A stretch of DNA of 64,000 bases from Nocardia pseudobrasiliensis NBRC 108224 (GTDB lineage: Bacteria; Actinomycetota; Actinomycetes; Mycobacteriales; Mycobacteriaceae), in assembly GCF_001613105.1 (NCBI RefSeq), contig NZ_BDBS01000027.1, forward strand, positions 1-64,000, read 5' to 3'. The position numbers and the translations under genes are program-made. The notes under the pieces are model-generated. The model had not been told where the DNA came from and searched no databases. It saw only the letters and a list, made by a program, of their open reading frames with translations. This document shows, piece after piece, positions 53,613 to 63,316 of this stretch. How positions within the stretch are numbered: the first letter of the stretch is position 1; each line of letters opens with the position of its first letter.

Positions 53613-55079
53613 TCAGTCGCCGTCGATCGGAATATTCGCCACGACCGGGAATTCGCCCGTATAGCCCTCGCGTTCGCGGGCGATGCTCAGCACCCGCTTG
53701 CGGGCGGCGAACCAGCCGAGTACCAGCGCCGGGACGAGCACGATCAGGCTGGCCACCGTCCAGGTGCCCACCGGATAGTCGAAGGCCGTCAGCACCAGCA
53801 CGGTGAACAGGAAGACCAGCGTGGCGAAACTGGTGTAGGGCGCGCCGAACATCCGGAACGCCGGGCGCTCGGCATCGCCGCGCTTCCACCAGCGCCACAG
53901 CTGCAGTTGGCACAGCACGATCGTGGCCCAGGACGCGAGAATGCCGAGTGAGGCCACATTCAGCACGATCTCGAAAGCCCGCGCGGGAACGAAGTAGTTC
54001 AGCGCGATACCGCACAGCGCGACCACGCTGGTCAGCAGGATGCCGCCGAAGGGCACGCCGCGACTGTTCATGCGGCTGGTGAACTTCGGCGCGCTGCCGT
54101 TCATCGACATCGACCGCAGAATGCGTCCGGTCGAGTACAACCCGGCGTTCAGACTCGAGAAGGCCGCGGTGAGCACCACGAAGTTCATGATCGAACCGGC
54201 ATTGCCGATACCGAGCTTGGAGAAGAACGTGACGAACGGGCTCTCCCCCGCCGAATACGAGGTGTAGGGCAGCAGCAGCGCCAGCAACACCAGCGAACCG
54301 ACATAGAACACCGCGATTCGGAAGATGACCGAATTGATCGCCCGCGGCATGATCTTCTGCGGATTCTCCGTCTCGCCCGCCGCCGTACCGACCATCTCCA
54401 CGGCCGCGTAGGCGAACACCACGCCGGAGGTGACGGTCACCAGCGGCAGGACGCCGGTGGGGAACCAGCCGCCGGAATTGGAGATGACGCCGAAACCCGT
54501 ACTCTGGCCCTCGATCTCGAAGCGACCGGCCAGGAAGATCGTGCCGATGATCAGGAACGACACCAAGGCGACGACCTTCACCAACGCCGCCCAGAACTCC
54601 AGCTCACCGAACCATTTCACCGAGATCAGGTTGATGCTCAGCACGATCAACAGCGCGATCAGTGCCAGGATCCACTGCGCGATCGGCTGGAACGGACCCC
54701 AGAAGTGCAGATACGTCGCGATCGCGGTGGTGTCGACGATGCCGGTCATCGACCAGTTCAGGAAGTACATCCAGCCCGCGACGAAGGCGGCCTTCTCCCC
54801 GTAGAACTCGCGCGCGTAGGACACGAACGAGCCCGACGACGGCCGGTGCAGCACCAGCTCGCCCAGCGCGCGCAGAATGAAGAACACGAATACACCGCAC
54901 ACCGCGTAGACCAGGAACAGTCCCGGACCCGCATTGTGCAGGCGGCCGCCCGCACCGAGGAATAGGCCGGTACCGATCGCACCGCCGATGGCGATCATCT
55001 GCAGCTGACGTGGCTTGAGGCTCTTGTGGTAGCCACTGTCTTCCGCGTCGAGGTACGTGTTGCCTCGCACTTGGGTCAT
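53613..55079 (-). CDS. Amino-acid permease, L-asparagine/D-serine permease type
   Basis: A 488-residue APC permease with 12 membrane segments. [20 protein letters not shown] is the classic AAT-family start, and [20 protein letters not shown] and [16 protein letters not shown] are close to AnsP-type asparagine permeases. Substrate prediction within this group is weak. It lies beside a secreted gamma-glutamyltransferase, which would release amino acids outside the cell; uptake of those products is a plausible shared role. Confidence 0.87.
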   Translation of the reverse strand: MTQVRGNTYLDAEDSGYHKSLKPRQLQMIAIGGAIGTGLFLGAGGRLHNAGPGLFLVYAVCGVFVFFILRALGELVLHRPSSGSFVSYAREFYGEKAAFVAGWMYFLNWSMTGIVDTTAIATYLHFWGPFQPIAQWILALIALLIVLSINLISVKWFGELEFWAALVKVVALVSFLIIGTIFLAGRFEIEGQSTGFGVISNSGGWFPTGVLPLVTVTSGVVFAYAAVEMVGTAAGETENPQKIMPRAINSVIFRIAVFYVGSLVLLALLLPYTSYSAGESPFVTFFSKLGIGNAGSIMNFVVLTAAFSSLNAGLYSTGRILRSMSMNGSAPKFTSRMNSRGVPFGGILLTSVVALCGIALNYFVPARAFEIVLNVASLGILASWATIVLCQLQLWRWWKRGDAERPAFRMFGAPYTSFATLVFLFTVLVLTAFDYPVGTWTVASLIVLVPALVLGWFAARKRVLSIAREREGYTGEFPVVANIPIDGD

Positions 55080-55292
55080 CTGTCGGTTGTTCCTTCGTCG
55101 ACTCCGTGAGGCCCTGACGTTACCTGGTCAATAGCCGGGCCTCGCACACTGGCCCAGGGTGTCGGCCCGCTGACACAATAGAGTGTTTTCCGGCAAATCT
55201 CGTCTGGCCGACTGGAAATAGCTGCGCAAATGCTCCGGTCGGACAATCGGCGCGAGGCGGCCGAATCGCCACCCGCCGTCGTACCCGGGCGA

Positions 55293-55298
55293 TAAGGT
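55293..55298 (+). promoter_or_regulatory. -10 element TAAGGT of the gamma-glutamyltransferase gene
   Basis: TAAGGT ends 6 nt before the ATG at 55305. Confidence 0.5.
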
Positions 55299-55304
55299 CC
55301 GACC

Positions 55305-57254
55305 ATGAGGCGCACGCGACAAACCTGGACCGCCGCGACCGCTGCGGCGCTGCTCGCCACGGTGGTGCTGACCGGTTGTTCATCTTCTGACTCCAACTCG
55401 GCGGATCGCACATGCGCCGATGCCCCGAACGGGACAATGCTGGCCGCCGCGCCCACGGGGCCCGCTCCGACCAGCGTGAATCTGGCGACCAACCCCGAGA
55501 TCGCCACCGGCTTCCGCAGCAATATGACCCCGGTGCGCACCAAGACCTTCGCGGTCTCCTCCGCCAATCCCCTTGCGACACAGGCGGCCTGCCATGTGCT
55601 CGCCGCCGGCGGCACCGCGGCCGACGCGCTGGTGGCCGCGCAGATGGTGCTGGGCCTGGTGGAACCGCAGTCCTCCGGCATCGGCGGCGGCGCGTTCCTG
55701 ATGTACTACGACGCCGCGTCGAAATCCGTCGACGCCTACGACGGCCGCGAGGTCGCCCCGGCCTCGGCGACCGAGAACTATCTGCGCTGGGTCAGCGATA
55801 CCGATCGGACTGTGCCGCAACCGAACGCGCGCGCCAGCGGCCGCTCCATCGGCGTGCCGGGCGTGCTGCGGCTGCTCGAGCTGGCGCACAACGATCACGG
55901 CAAACAGACCTGGAAGGATCTGTTCACCCCGGCCGTCGACCTCGCCGACAACGGCTTCAAGATCAGCCCCCGGCTGGCGGCCCAGATCGCCCAGGCCACC
56001 CCCAATCTCGCGCGCGACGAGGGCGCCAAGGCGTATTTCCTGCAGCCCGACGGCACGCCCAAGCCGGTCGGCTTCAATCTCACCAACCCCGCCTACGCGA
56101 AGACGCTGGGCGCCATCGCCTCCGACGGTCCGAAGGCCTTCTACACCGGGGCCGTCGCACAGGACATCGTCGACGCGACCGCCACCACCTCCGGCGGTCG
56201 CACGCCCGGCCAGATCACCCTGGCCGATCTCGCCGGCTATCAGGCCAAGAAGCGCACGGCCCTGTGCACCGACTACCGCACGCACGAGATCTGCGGTATG
56301 CCCAATCCGTCCTCGGGCGGCATCACCGTGGCGGCCACGATGGGCATCCTGTCGAACTTCGATCTGTCGGTTCTGCCGCCGGATAATATCGACCGCAACG
56401 GCGGCAAGCCCAAGGCCGACGCGGTGCATCTGATCTCCGAGGCCGAGCGGCTGGCCTACGCCGATCGTGACAAGTACGTCGCCGACTCCGATTTCATTCC
56501 GCTGCCGGGCAATTCACCCGACACGCTGCTGAACAAGGACTACCTGAAACAGCGCGCGGGCCTGATCAATCCGCAGCACGCCATGGGCACCGCTCAGCCC
56601 GGCGATTTCGGTCCGGTCCCGGTCGGCAACGGCCCGCAGCCGCCCGAACACGGCACCAGCCATGTCTCGGTGGTCGACAAGTACGGCAACGCCGCGGCGC
56701 TGACCACGACGGTGGAATCGGAATTCGGCTCGTTCCACGTGGTGGACGGGTTCGTCCTCAACAACCAGCTCACCGACTTCAGCGCCAATCCGACCGCGCC
56801 GGACGGCGCGCCGATGGCCAATCGCGTACAGGCGAACAAGCGGCCGCGCAGTTCGATGAGCCCGACGCTGGTCTTCGATCGCGCCGCCGACGGCTCGCGC
56901 GGCAATCTCACGTTCGTCGCGGGTTCCCCCGGCGGCTCGGTGATCATCCAGTTCGTGGTGAAAACCCTGGTCGGCATGCTGGATTGGAATCTGGACCCGC
57001 AGCAGGCGGTGTCGCAGGTGGCCTTCGGCGCGGCCAACACCCCGGTCACCGGAATCGGCGGTGAACATCCGGCGATCAATGCCACCGACAAGGGCGATCA
57101 CGATCCGCTGGTGCAGCGATTGCGTGAACTCGGACATCAGGTTTCGGTGGATGCCCAATCCAGCGGGCTGAGCGCGCTGAAGCGCGAAAGCGACGGTTGG
57201 ATCGGCGGGGCGGATCCGCGCCGCGAGGGCGCGGTGATGGGCGACGGTAAGTAG
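55305..57254 (+). CDS. ggt: Gamma-glutamyltransferase (lipoprotein)
   Basis: A 649-residue Ntn-hydrolase. The signal peptide ends with lipobox VLTGC (Cys 25), placing the enzyme on the outer face of the membrane. The autoprocessing nucleophile is T451 in PEHGTSHVSVVD, splitting the chain into large and small subunits. GSPGGSVI in the small subunit forms the oxyanion hole. It hydrolyses glutathione-like gamma-glutamyl compounds; Mycobacteriales lack glutathione themselves, so external peptides are likelier substrates. It is divergent from an amino-acid permease. Confidence 0.92.
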   Translation: MRRTRQTWTAATAAALLATVVLTGCSSSDSNSADRTCADAPNGTMLAAAPTGPAPTSVNLATNPEIATGFRSNMTPVRTKTFAVSSANPLATQAACHVLAAGGTAADALVAAQMVLGLVEPQSSGIGGGAFLMYYDAASKSVDAYDGREVAPASATENYLRWVSDTDRTVPQPNARASGRSIGVPGVLRLLELAHNDHGKQTWKDLFTPAVDLADNGFKISPRLAAQIAQATPNLARDEGAKAYFLQPDGTPKPVGFNLTNPAYAKTLGAIASDGPKAFYTGAVAQDIVDATATTSGGRTPGQITLADLAGYQAKKRTALCTDYRTHEICGMPNPSSGGITVAATMGILSNFDLSVLPPDNIDRNGGKPKADAVHLISEAERLAYADRDKYVADSDFIPLPGNSPDTLLNKDYLKQRAGLINPQHAMGTAQPGDFGPVPVGNGPQPPEHGTSHVSVVDKYGNAAALTTTVESEFGSFHVVDGFVLNNQLTDFSANPTAPDGAPMANRVQANKRPRSSMSPTLVFDRAADGSRGNLTFVAGSPGGSVIIQFVVKTLVGMLDWNLDPQQAVSQVAFGAANTPVTGIGGEHPAINATDKGDHDPLVQRLRELGHQVSVDAQSSGLSALKRESDGWIGGADPRREGAVMGDGK

Positions 57255-57268
57255 CGGTTCTCGGTGAC

Positions 57269-57311
57269 CGGGCCGGCCACCCCCGGCGATCGAAATCGCC
57301 GCGCCGGCCCG
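57269..57311. terminator. Nested hairpin between ggt and the DUF4333 gene
   Basis: Outer arms CGGGCCGGC (57269-57277) and GCCGGCCCG (57303-57311) enclose an inner perfect stem GGCGAT-CGAA-ATCGCC (57285-57300). Located between convergent stops, it can serve both directions. Confidence 0.6.
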
Positions 57312-57320
57312 TTCGCGGGC

Positions 57321-57836
57321 TCAGCTGCTGAGGCCGACCGAGAACGAGTATTGATCGTCCTTCACAGCGGAGACGACGAAGGTCACCGGAACGGTCTTAC
57401 CGCTCGCCTCGGTGACCGTGCACTTACGAGAACTGTTGGCCTCCATCTTCTGCAGGCCCTGGCAGTCGACCTTGGTGACCTCTCCGTCGGCGATCTGCCG
57501 GTACATCCGGGAGATCTTCGCCTTGGCGTCGTCGACGGCCACCACGTGGTCGTCGAACGCCGCCTCGACGGTGGCCTTGCCGCCGTCGACCTTGGTCACC
57601 TTGGCGGTGATCGGCCAGGTCTTGCCGGCGCTGTCATTGGCCTTGCACTTCACCGTCGCACCGGTTTTGGCGTCGAGCGCGCCGTCGCACGACGGGCTCG
57701 CGGGCGCCTCGGCGGCGGACTTCTGGAACAGATCGGCGATCGCGGCCTGCGTGTCCTTGTCGTCGACCTTGGCGACGGAGTTCGACGAACAGCCGACGGC
57801 GATCAGGACGGGCAGCAGGAGCAGCAAACGACGCAT
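57321..57836 (-). CDS. DUF4333-type lipoprotein
   Basis: A 171-residue secreted lipoprotein. The signal peptide MRRLLLLLPVLIAVGC ends in lipobox IAVGC. Two related halves follow, each with a Cys-containing start (SPSCDGALDAKTGATVKC and VDCQGLQKMEANSSRKC), matching the DUF4333 pattern of Mycobacteriales secreted proteins. Function is unknown. The ATG at 57836 starts the signal peptide; 14 upstream codons do not resemble one. A CGGTGAC-9-GTCACCG inverted repeat lies 28 bp upstream. Confidence 0.82.
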   Translation of the reverse strand: MRRLLLLLPVLIAVGCSSNSVAKVDDKDTQAAIADLFQKSAAEAPASPSCDGALDAKTGATVKCKANDSAGKTWPITAKVTKVDGGKATVEAAFDDHVVAVDDAKAKISRMYRQIADGEVTKVDCQGLQKMEANSSRKCTVTEASGKTVPVTFVVSAVKDDQYSFSVGLSS

Positions 57837-57864
57837 ATGCGGTAAACCCTTCGACTTCTTCGGT

Positions 57865-57887
57865 CGGTGACCCCTCATCGGTCACCG
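57865..57887. promoter_or_regulatory. Inverted repeat CGGTGAC-9-GTCACCG
   Basis: Perfect 7-bp arms at 57865-57871 and 57881-57887, upstream of the DUF4333 lipoprotein gene. Possible operator. Confidence 0.3.
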
Positions 57888-57900
57888 AAGCTAAGAAGTG

Positions 57901-57949
57901 CTATCACGCTTCGCGGCTGTCGGCCACACGAAGGGGAAGTGCGTGATAG
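57901..57949. repeat. Inverted repeat CTATCACGC, 31-nt spacer
   Basis: Perfect 9-bp arms at 57901-57909 and 57941-57949. It lies between the DUF4333 gene promoter and the end of the PH-domain gene. It could end transcription of the riboflavin-side operon or be an operator; no U-tract. Confidence 0.35.
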
Positions 57950-58050
57950 TGCCGCTGTTGCTGGTCAATTGCGACAACCTCAGATTAGGCACAATTCCGC
58001 GGTTTGTACGCAGAACGGACAGACTCACAGCGAATTGTCAGCATTCGCGC

Positions 58051-58551
58051 TCAGTTGCCCTGCGCGGCGGTGTATTTCGCGCCGAGCTCGCGGAAGCGAT
58101 CCATCGCCCGAGCGGCGTGCTCGCCGTCGTTGACGCGGATGGCGAGCATCGGCGCGTACTCGTCACCGGCCAACTCCAGCCGGGCCCAGGACTTCTTGTC
58201 CGGGATCGACACGCCGCGAATATCGCTCCAGCGGAAGTCGGTGTCGCCCAGGATGTTCCGGATCGACACGCCGCCGGGACCGACCCGCACCCGAGGCCGC
58301 GTCAACAACAGCACCGCCCCGGCCAGCAGCAGGCCGAAGCAGACCAGCGCGACCTGATCGGCCACGCGCAGATTCACCCCGGTCGAGGTGTGCGGGGTCG
58401 CGAGACCCGCGATGGTGAAGGCGATCGCGATGACCGCCGCCACAATGCGCGCGGTGCGCGCCGAACGCCGCGGACGGACGATCAGATCCCATTCGGGTCC
58501 GTCGCCGTCGGCCCGCGGCGGTTCGCGCTTCCAGATTCGGACGACCGGCAC
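58051..58551 (-). CDS. PH-domain membrane protein (Rv1417-like)
   Basis: A 166-residue protein with a short cytosolic N-terminus, two membrane segments (ARIVAAVIAIAFTIAGLA and VALVCFGLLLAGAVLLL) and a C-terminal bacterial PH domain (VRVGPGGVSIRNILGDTDFR, then WSDIRGVSIPDKK). It starts at GTG 4 bp after the ribH stop, matching the ribH-Rv1417 order of M. tuberculosis, so it is the last gene of the riboflavin-side unit. Function is unknown. Confidence 0.82.
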   Translation of the reverse strand: MPVVRIWKREPPRADGDGPEWDLIVRPRRSARTARIVAAVIAIAFTIAGLATPHTSTGVNLRVADQVALVCFGLLLAGAVLLLTRPRVRVGPGGVSIRNILGDTDFRWSDIRGVSIPDKKSWARLELAGDEYAPMLAIRVNDGEHAARAMDRFRELGAKYTAAQGN

Positions 58552-58555
58552 GCGA

Positions 58556-59175
<620 letters not shown>

Positions 59176-59218
59176 GGTGCGGGGCCTCAGGACGATACGG
59201 AACCCTTGCGCTGTCCCA

Positions 59219-60469
59219 TCATTGTGCTGTCTCGCCGAGGTCCAGGTCGTCCAGGCCGACCAGGTCGTGGCCCATGCGGTCGCGCTTGGTGCGTAGGTAG
59301 TGCAGGTTTTCCGGTGTGGCGCGGACGGGCATGGGGACGCGTTCGGTGATGCTCAGGCCGTAGCCGTCCAGGCCGACGCGTTTGGCCGGATTGTTGGTCA
59401 GCAGGCGCATCGAGGTGATGCCGAGGTCGACCAGGATCTGGGCCCCGGTGCCGTAGTCGCGGGCGTCAGCGGGCAGGCCGAGTTCGATATTGGCGTCGAC
59501 GGTGTCGTGGCCGCTGTCCTGCAGCTGGTAGGCCTGCAGCTTGTGCATCAGGCCGATACCGCGGCCCTCGTGTCCGCGCATGTACAGCACCACGCCGCGG
59601 CCCTCCTTGGCCACCATCTCCATGGCCGCGTCCAGCTGCGGGCCGCAGTCGCAGCGCAGCGAGCCGAACACGTCGCCGGTCAGACATTCCGAATGCACCC
59701 GCACGAGCACATCCTCGCCGCCGTCGACGGTGAAATCGCCGAGTACCAGCGCGACGTGTTCGACCTCGTCGTAGATGCTCTTGTAGCCGACCGCGCGGAA
59801 AGCGCCGTGGCGGGTCGGAATCCGGGCCTCGGCGACCCGCTCGACCTGCTTCTCGTGCTTGCGCCGCCAGGCGATCATGTCGGCGATGGAGATCAGCGCG
59901 AGATCGTGCTCGTCGGCGAATACGCGCAACTCCTCGGTGCGCGCCATATCGCCCTCGTTCTTCTGACTGACGATCTCACAGATGACGCCCGCGGGTCCGA
60001 GCCCGGCCATGCGCGCCAGATCCACGGCGGCCTCGGTGTGGCCGGGGCGGCGCAGCACGCCACCGTCCTTGGCGCGCAACGGAACCACGTGTCCGGGACG
60101 GGTGAAGTCGGTGGACTTGGCCAGCGGATCGGCCAGCAGCCGCATGGTGGTGGCGCGGTCGGCGCCGGAGATGCCCGTGCTCACACCCTCGCGCGCGTCC
60201 ACCGACACGGTGTAGGCGGTGCCGTGCTTGTCCTGATTGACCGCGTACATCGGCGGCAGGCCCAGCCGATCGCAGTCCGCACCGGTCAGCGGCACACAGA
60301 TGTAGCCGGAGGTGTAGCGGATCATGAAGGCGACCAACTCGGGGGTGGCCTTCTCCGCGGCGAAGATGAGGTCGCCCTCGTTCTCGCGGCCCTCGTCGTC
60401 GACGACGACGACCGCTTTACCCGCGGCTATATCGGCGACGGCGCGCTCGATGGTGTCGAACCTGGTCAC
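59219..60469 (-). CDS. ribBA: Bifunctional 3,4-DHBP synthase / GTP cyclohydrolase II
   Basis: A 416-residue fusion. Residues 1-200 are DHBP synthase ([18 protein letters not shown], and later [17 protein letters not shown]). Residues about 205-400 are GTP cyclohydrolase II, with zinc cysteines in [19 protein letters not shown] and the [20 protein letters not shown] segment. It supplies both precursors of riboflavin, one from ribulose-5-P. The GTG at 60469 fits the family start [11 protein letters not shown]; a GTG at 60502 is possible. Confidence 0.94.
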   Translation of the reverse strand: MTRFDTIERAVADIAAGKAVVVVDDEGRENEGDLIFAAEKATPELVAFMIRYTSGYICVPLTGADCDRLGLPPMYAVNQDKHGTAYTVSVDAREGVSTGISGADRATTMRLLADPLAKSTDFTRPGHVVPLRAKDGGVLRRPGHTEAAVDLARMAGLGPAGVICEIVSQKNEGDMARTEELRVFADEHDLALISIADMIAWRRKHEKQVERVAEARIPTRHGAFRAVGYKSIYDEVEHVALVLGDFTVDGGEDVLVRVHSECLTGDVFGSLRCDCGPQLDAAMEMVAKEGRGVVLYMRGHEGRGIGLMHKLQAYQLQDSGHDTVDANIELGLPADARDYGTGAQILVDLGITSMRLLTNNPAKRVGLDGYGLSITERVPMPVRATPENLHYLRTKRDRMGHDLVGLDDLDLGETAQ

Positions 60470-60545
60470 GTCTGTTGTGCTCCATCTCGATTTCGGTGCC
60501 ACTCAACCCTACGGCCTGGGCAGCGGCGTCGGTTCAGCGGGCGAA

Positions 60546-61166
60546 TCACCCACGCTGCTGCAGCCGTTCCACGTATTTGGCGATGATGTCGACCTCGAGG
60601 TTGACCGTGGCGCCGACCGGGGCGGCGCCCAGGGTGGTCAGTTCTCGGGTGGTGGGGATGAGCGAGACCTCGAACCAGTCGCTGTGGCCGGGCTCGCGGG
60701 CCTCGTCGACGCCGATGCCGGAGACGGTCAGCGAAATACCGTCGACGGTGATCGACCCCTTCTCCACCACATAGCGAGCGAGGTTGTCGGGCAACGAGAT
60801 TCGCACCACCTCCCAGTTCTCCGCGGGGGTGCGCGACAGGATGGTGCCGGTGCCGTCGACGTGGCCCTGCACGATATGCCCGCCCAGGCGGCTGTTCACC
60901 GCGGCCGCGCGCTCGAGGTTCACCTTCGAACCGGCGTCGAGTTTGCCGATGCCCGAACGGTTGAGCGTCTCGCCCATCACATCGGTGGTGAAGGAATCGC
61001 CGCCCACGAGGTCGACGACGGTCAGGCAGACGCCGTTCACGGCGATGGAATCGCCGTGCTTGGCATCGGAGGTCACCAGGGGGCCACGAATGGTCAGCCG
61101 GGCCGAGTCGGCCAGCGGCTCGCTCGCGACGATCTCGCCCAGTTCCTCGACGATGCCTGTGAACAT
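60546..61166 (-). CDS. ribE: Riboflavin synthase alpha subunit
   Basis: A 206-residue enzyme made of two lumazine-binding half-barrels, starting with the invariant MFTGIVEELG. The halves align at GDSIAVNGVCLTV and KGSITVDGISLTV, the internal duplication of the family. It dismutates two lumazines to riboflavin. It is first in the minus-strand riboflavin set and lies 77 bp before ribBA. A TACGCT element (61268-61273, minus strand) could be its promoter. Confidence 0.95.
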   Translation of the reverse strand: MFTGIVEELGEIVASEPLADSARLTIRGPLVTSDAKHGDSIAVNGVCLTVVDLVGGDSFTTDVMGETLNRSGIGKLDAGSKVNLERAAAVNSRLGGHIVQGHVDGTGTILSRTPAENWEVVRISLPDNLARYVVEKGSITVDGISLTVSGIGVDEAREPGHSDWFEVSLIPTTRELTTLGAAPVGATVNLEVDIIAKYVERLQQRG

Positions 61167-61630
61167 CTCAGTCTTCTCCCGTCACCGATGCCCGCAGCTC
61201 GGGCCTCCCGCTTGCGCCAACAGCCGGGACCGCGCGGCTGTTCCCGCCGCCGAACCCGTGCGTCATCAGCGTAACGACGCCGGGTCGTAGGCAACACCCG
61301 GCCGCCGGGTTCGGACTTCGATTCCGTGAAACGCCGAAGAAGCAGACGACAAGACCCGCAAGGGGGGATAACAAATAAATTTGCCCCGAAATTCACCGGC
61401 TTGCCATACCCGAAGTTATTCGATAAGGAATTAATCCGACCGGTCCGAAAATACGCCCCGATAGTTTCCTGCACGGCGATTCGAACGCCCAGATGATAGG
61501 GGTGAAATGGAATGTTTACCCAATTGACGACGCGCTTACACGCAAAGCTTGCGTCTCGACAGAATCGGCAGCAATATTGTTATGCAGTTGATTCCAAACG
61601 TTCAACTTCTGCGAACAACAGGGGGTAGGC
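61167..61630. other. 464-bp gene-free divergent region
   Basis: No credible gene was seen. The middle (about 61360-61450) is distinctly A+T-rich for this genome. It contains a small palindrome ACGCAA-AGC-TTGCGT at 61540-61554 and possible -10 elements TATTGT (61575-61580, plus) and TACGCT (61268-61273, minus). In M. tuberculosis this interval, between rpe and ribC, holds ribG and two more genes, which are absent here. Confidence 0.5.
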
Positions 61631-62101
61631 GTGACCACGTTTCTCGATTCGACACTCGAGGCTCGCTGCCATCAGTACCGAAGCGAATTCCATCTGCCGG
61701 CATCGATCGACCCGGCCTCACGCCACATCCTGCTGGAGATCGGTACGCGCTACTGCGCCGTGACCATGCCGGCCGAACTGGGCGAGCATGTGCGGCAGCG
61801 GTTGCGACAGGCCGAGCTGGCCGGGCCGATCGTCCATCATCCGCGCGCCGGACGCTGGACCTTCATCACCGGCGCCGCCCGCCCGGGCGCGCTCACGACG
61901 TCGATCTCGGCCGAGCTGTTCCGGCTCTACGCGACGGTCGCCTGCACCGGCAGCCAGGTGGTGCTGCCCTCGGCCGACGACGAGCGCACGGGTTACCGCA
62001 CCTGGATCCAGGCCCCCGAATCGGCGGCCGCCGTGCCGCCGCTGGAGGCGGTCGTCGACGCCGCCCGCGCGGTCGGGGCGCGAAAACCCCGGGCGCACTG
62101 A
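61631..62101 (+). CDS. Conserved-looking protein of unknown function
   Basis: A 156-residue protein starting at GTG with GGGGG upstream. Notable segments are ILLEIGTRYCAVTMPAELGE, GPIVHHPRAGRWTFITGA and VVLPSADDERTGYRTWIQAP. No signal peptide or membrane helix. The pattern loosely recalls small actinobacterial proteins related to the N-terminal part of bifunctional DNA primase-polymerases, but I cannot confirm that. It is opposite in strand to its neighbours and ends directly against rpe. Confidence 0.6.
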   Translation: MTTFLDSTLEARCHQYRSEFHLPASIDPASRHILLEIGTRYCAVTMPAELGEHVRQRLRQAELAGPIVHHPRAGRWTFITGAARPGALTTSISAELFRLYATVACTGSQVVLPSADDERTGYRTWIQAPESAAAVPPLEAVVDAARAVGARKPRAH

Positions 62102-62803
62102 CTAGTTCGCGGCCTCCACCGCGACCACTCGGTCCCGCAGCTTCGCCACGGTGGCGGACGGATCCTCGGTGCCGTACACCGCGGAGCCCGCGACGAAGCA
62201 GTCCACGCCAGCCTCGGCGGCCTGTTCGATGGTGTCCATATTGATGCCGCCGTCGATCTCGACCACCAGGCGCAGTTCACCGGCATCGACCAGATTGCGC
62301 ACGATGCGCGCCTTGTCGAGGACGTGCGCGATGAACGACTGCCCGCCGAATCCGGGTTCGACGCTCATCACCAGCAGGGTGTCGAAGTTGCGCAGGATCT
62401 CGAGGTACGGCTCGATCGGGGTGTTCGGCTTGACCGACAGTCCGGCCTTGGCCCCGGCCGCGCGGATATCGCGCGCCACCGCGACCGGATCGTCGGTGGC
62501 CTCGGCGTGGAAGGTCACGTTGTAGGCGCCCGCCTCGGCGTACGGCGGCGCCCAGCGGGCCGGATCCTCGATCATCAGATGGCAGTCCAGCGGAATGTCG
62601 GTGACCTTCAACAGACTCTGCACCACCGGCAGCCCGAGGGTGAGGTTCGGCACGAAGTGGTTGTCCATCACATCCACGTGCAGCCAATCCGCACCCGCGA
62701 CCGCGTCGACCTCCTCGGCCAGATGCGCGAAGTCGGCGGACAGGATGGACGGGGCGATCATCGGAGACGGGCGATGGAACGACGCGTTCGCGGAGGTGGA
62801 CAC
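62102..62803 (-). CDS. rpe: Ribulose-phosphate 3-epimerase
   Basis: A 233-residue TIM-barrel epimerase. It shows [12 protein letters not shown], the metal/catalytic strand [26 protein letters not shown], the [12 protein letters not shown] loop and the phosphate-site Asp in VVEIDGGIN. It links ribulose-5-P and xylulose-5-P, feeding the tkt-tal pathway encoded earlier in the window. GTG 62803 is the likely start; an internal ATG at 62761 would begin the core directly. Confidence 0.95.
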   Translation of the reverse strand: MSTSANASFHRPSPMIAPSILSADFAHLAEEVDAVAGADWLHVDVMDNHFVPNLTLGLPVVQSLLKVTDIPLDCHLMIEDPARWAPPYAEAGAYNVTFHAEATDDPVAVARDIRAAGAKAGLSVKPNTPIEPYLEILRNFDTLLVMSVEPGFGGQSFIAHVLDKARIVRNLVDAGELRLVVEIDGGINMDTIEQAAEAGVDCFVAGSAVYGTEDPSATVAKLRDRVVAVEAAN

Positions 62804-62858
62804 AGGCGCAGAGTGTAGCGATGCCCGGTCACAGCATGGACACTGCGGGGATACCCCC

Positions 62859-62882
62859 GATTACCTGCGGCGAATTTGGGTA
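62859..62882 (+). promoter_or_regulatory. Possible SigF-type promoter upstream of rsbW-sigF
   Basis: GATT (62859-62862) and GGGTA (62878-62882) are separated by 15 nt, close to the GTTT-N15-17-GGGTA pattern of mycobacterial SigF promoters. It would give autoregulation of the operon. One -35 base differs, and a TAGCCT -10 overlaps it. Confidence 0.35.
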
Positions 62883-62886
62883 GCCT
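62881..62886 (+). promoter_or_regulatory. -10 element TAGCCT of rsbW
   Basis: TAGCCT ends 7 nt before the GTG at 62894 and shares bases with the SigF-type element. Confidence 0.4.
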
Positions 62887-62893
62887 TCTCAGG

Positions 62894-63316
62894 GTGATCA
62901 ATATTTCGGCGGAACAGGGACTGCGCAGTACCCCGGTGGAGATCGGCGTTGCCGCTACCGTGTCACAGTTGCCGATCGTGCGCGGACTCGCCGAAACCCT
63001 CGTGCTACTCAGCGATTTCACGCTCGACGAAGTGGCCGACATCCGGCTCGCGGTCGACGAGGCCTGCTCGACCCTCATCGCGCTGGCCGCACCCGGCACC
63101 ACACTGCAGTGCCGGTTCACCGTGGGCGACAAGGATCTCCTGGTGCGCGTGACCGGAGTCGCCGCGAGTGAGGGCCTGCCCGACGAGCACGCCTTCGGCT
63201 GGCATGTGCTGCGCACGCTCACCGACGAGATCGCCGCGAGCCAGCAGGCCTTCGACGAGCAGCTGTCCGGCTACCCGACGATCGTGGAATTCCGGCGGGT
63301 CCGGGGGAAGGCGTAG
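62894..63316 (+). CDS. rsbW: Anti-sigma factor, RsbW/UsfX type
   Basis: A 140-residue GHKL-fold ATPase. The N-box is seen in DEVADIRLAVDEACSTLI, with the Glu-Ala-Cys variant typical of actinobacterial UsfX proteins. The C-terminal GWHVLRTLTDEI contacts ATP. It binds and holds the sigma factor encoded next. The GTG at 62894 is preferred over a TTG at 62876 because of the -10 element in between. Its stop overlaps the sigF GTG by one base (TAGTG). Confidence 0.85.
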   Translation: MINISAEQGLRSTPVEIGVAATVSQLPIVRGLAETLVLLSDFTLDEVADIRLAVDEACSTLIALAAPGTTLQCRFTVGDKDLLVRVTGVAASEGLPDEHAFGWHVLRTLTDEIAASQQAFDEQLSGYPTIVEFRRVRGKA

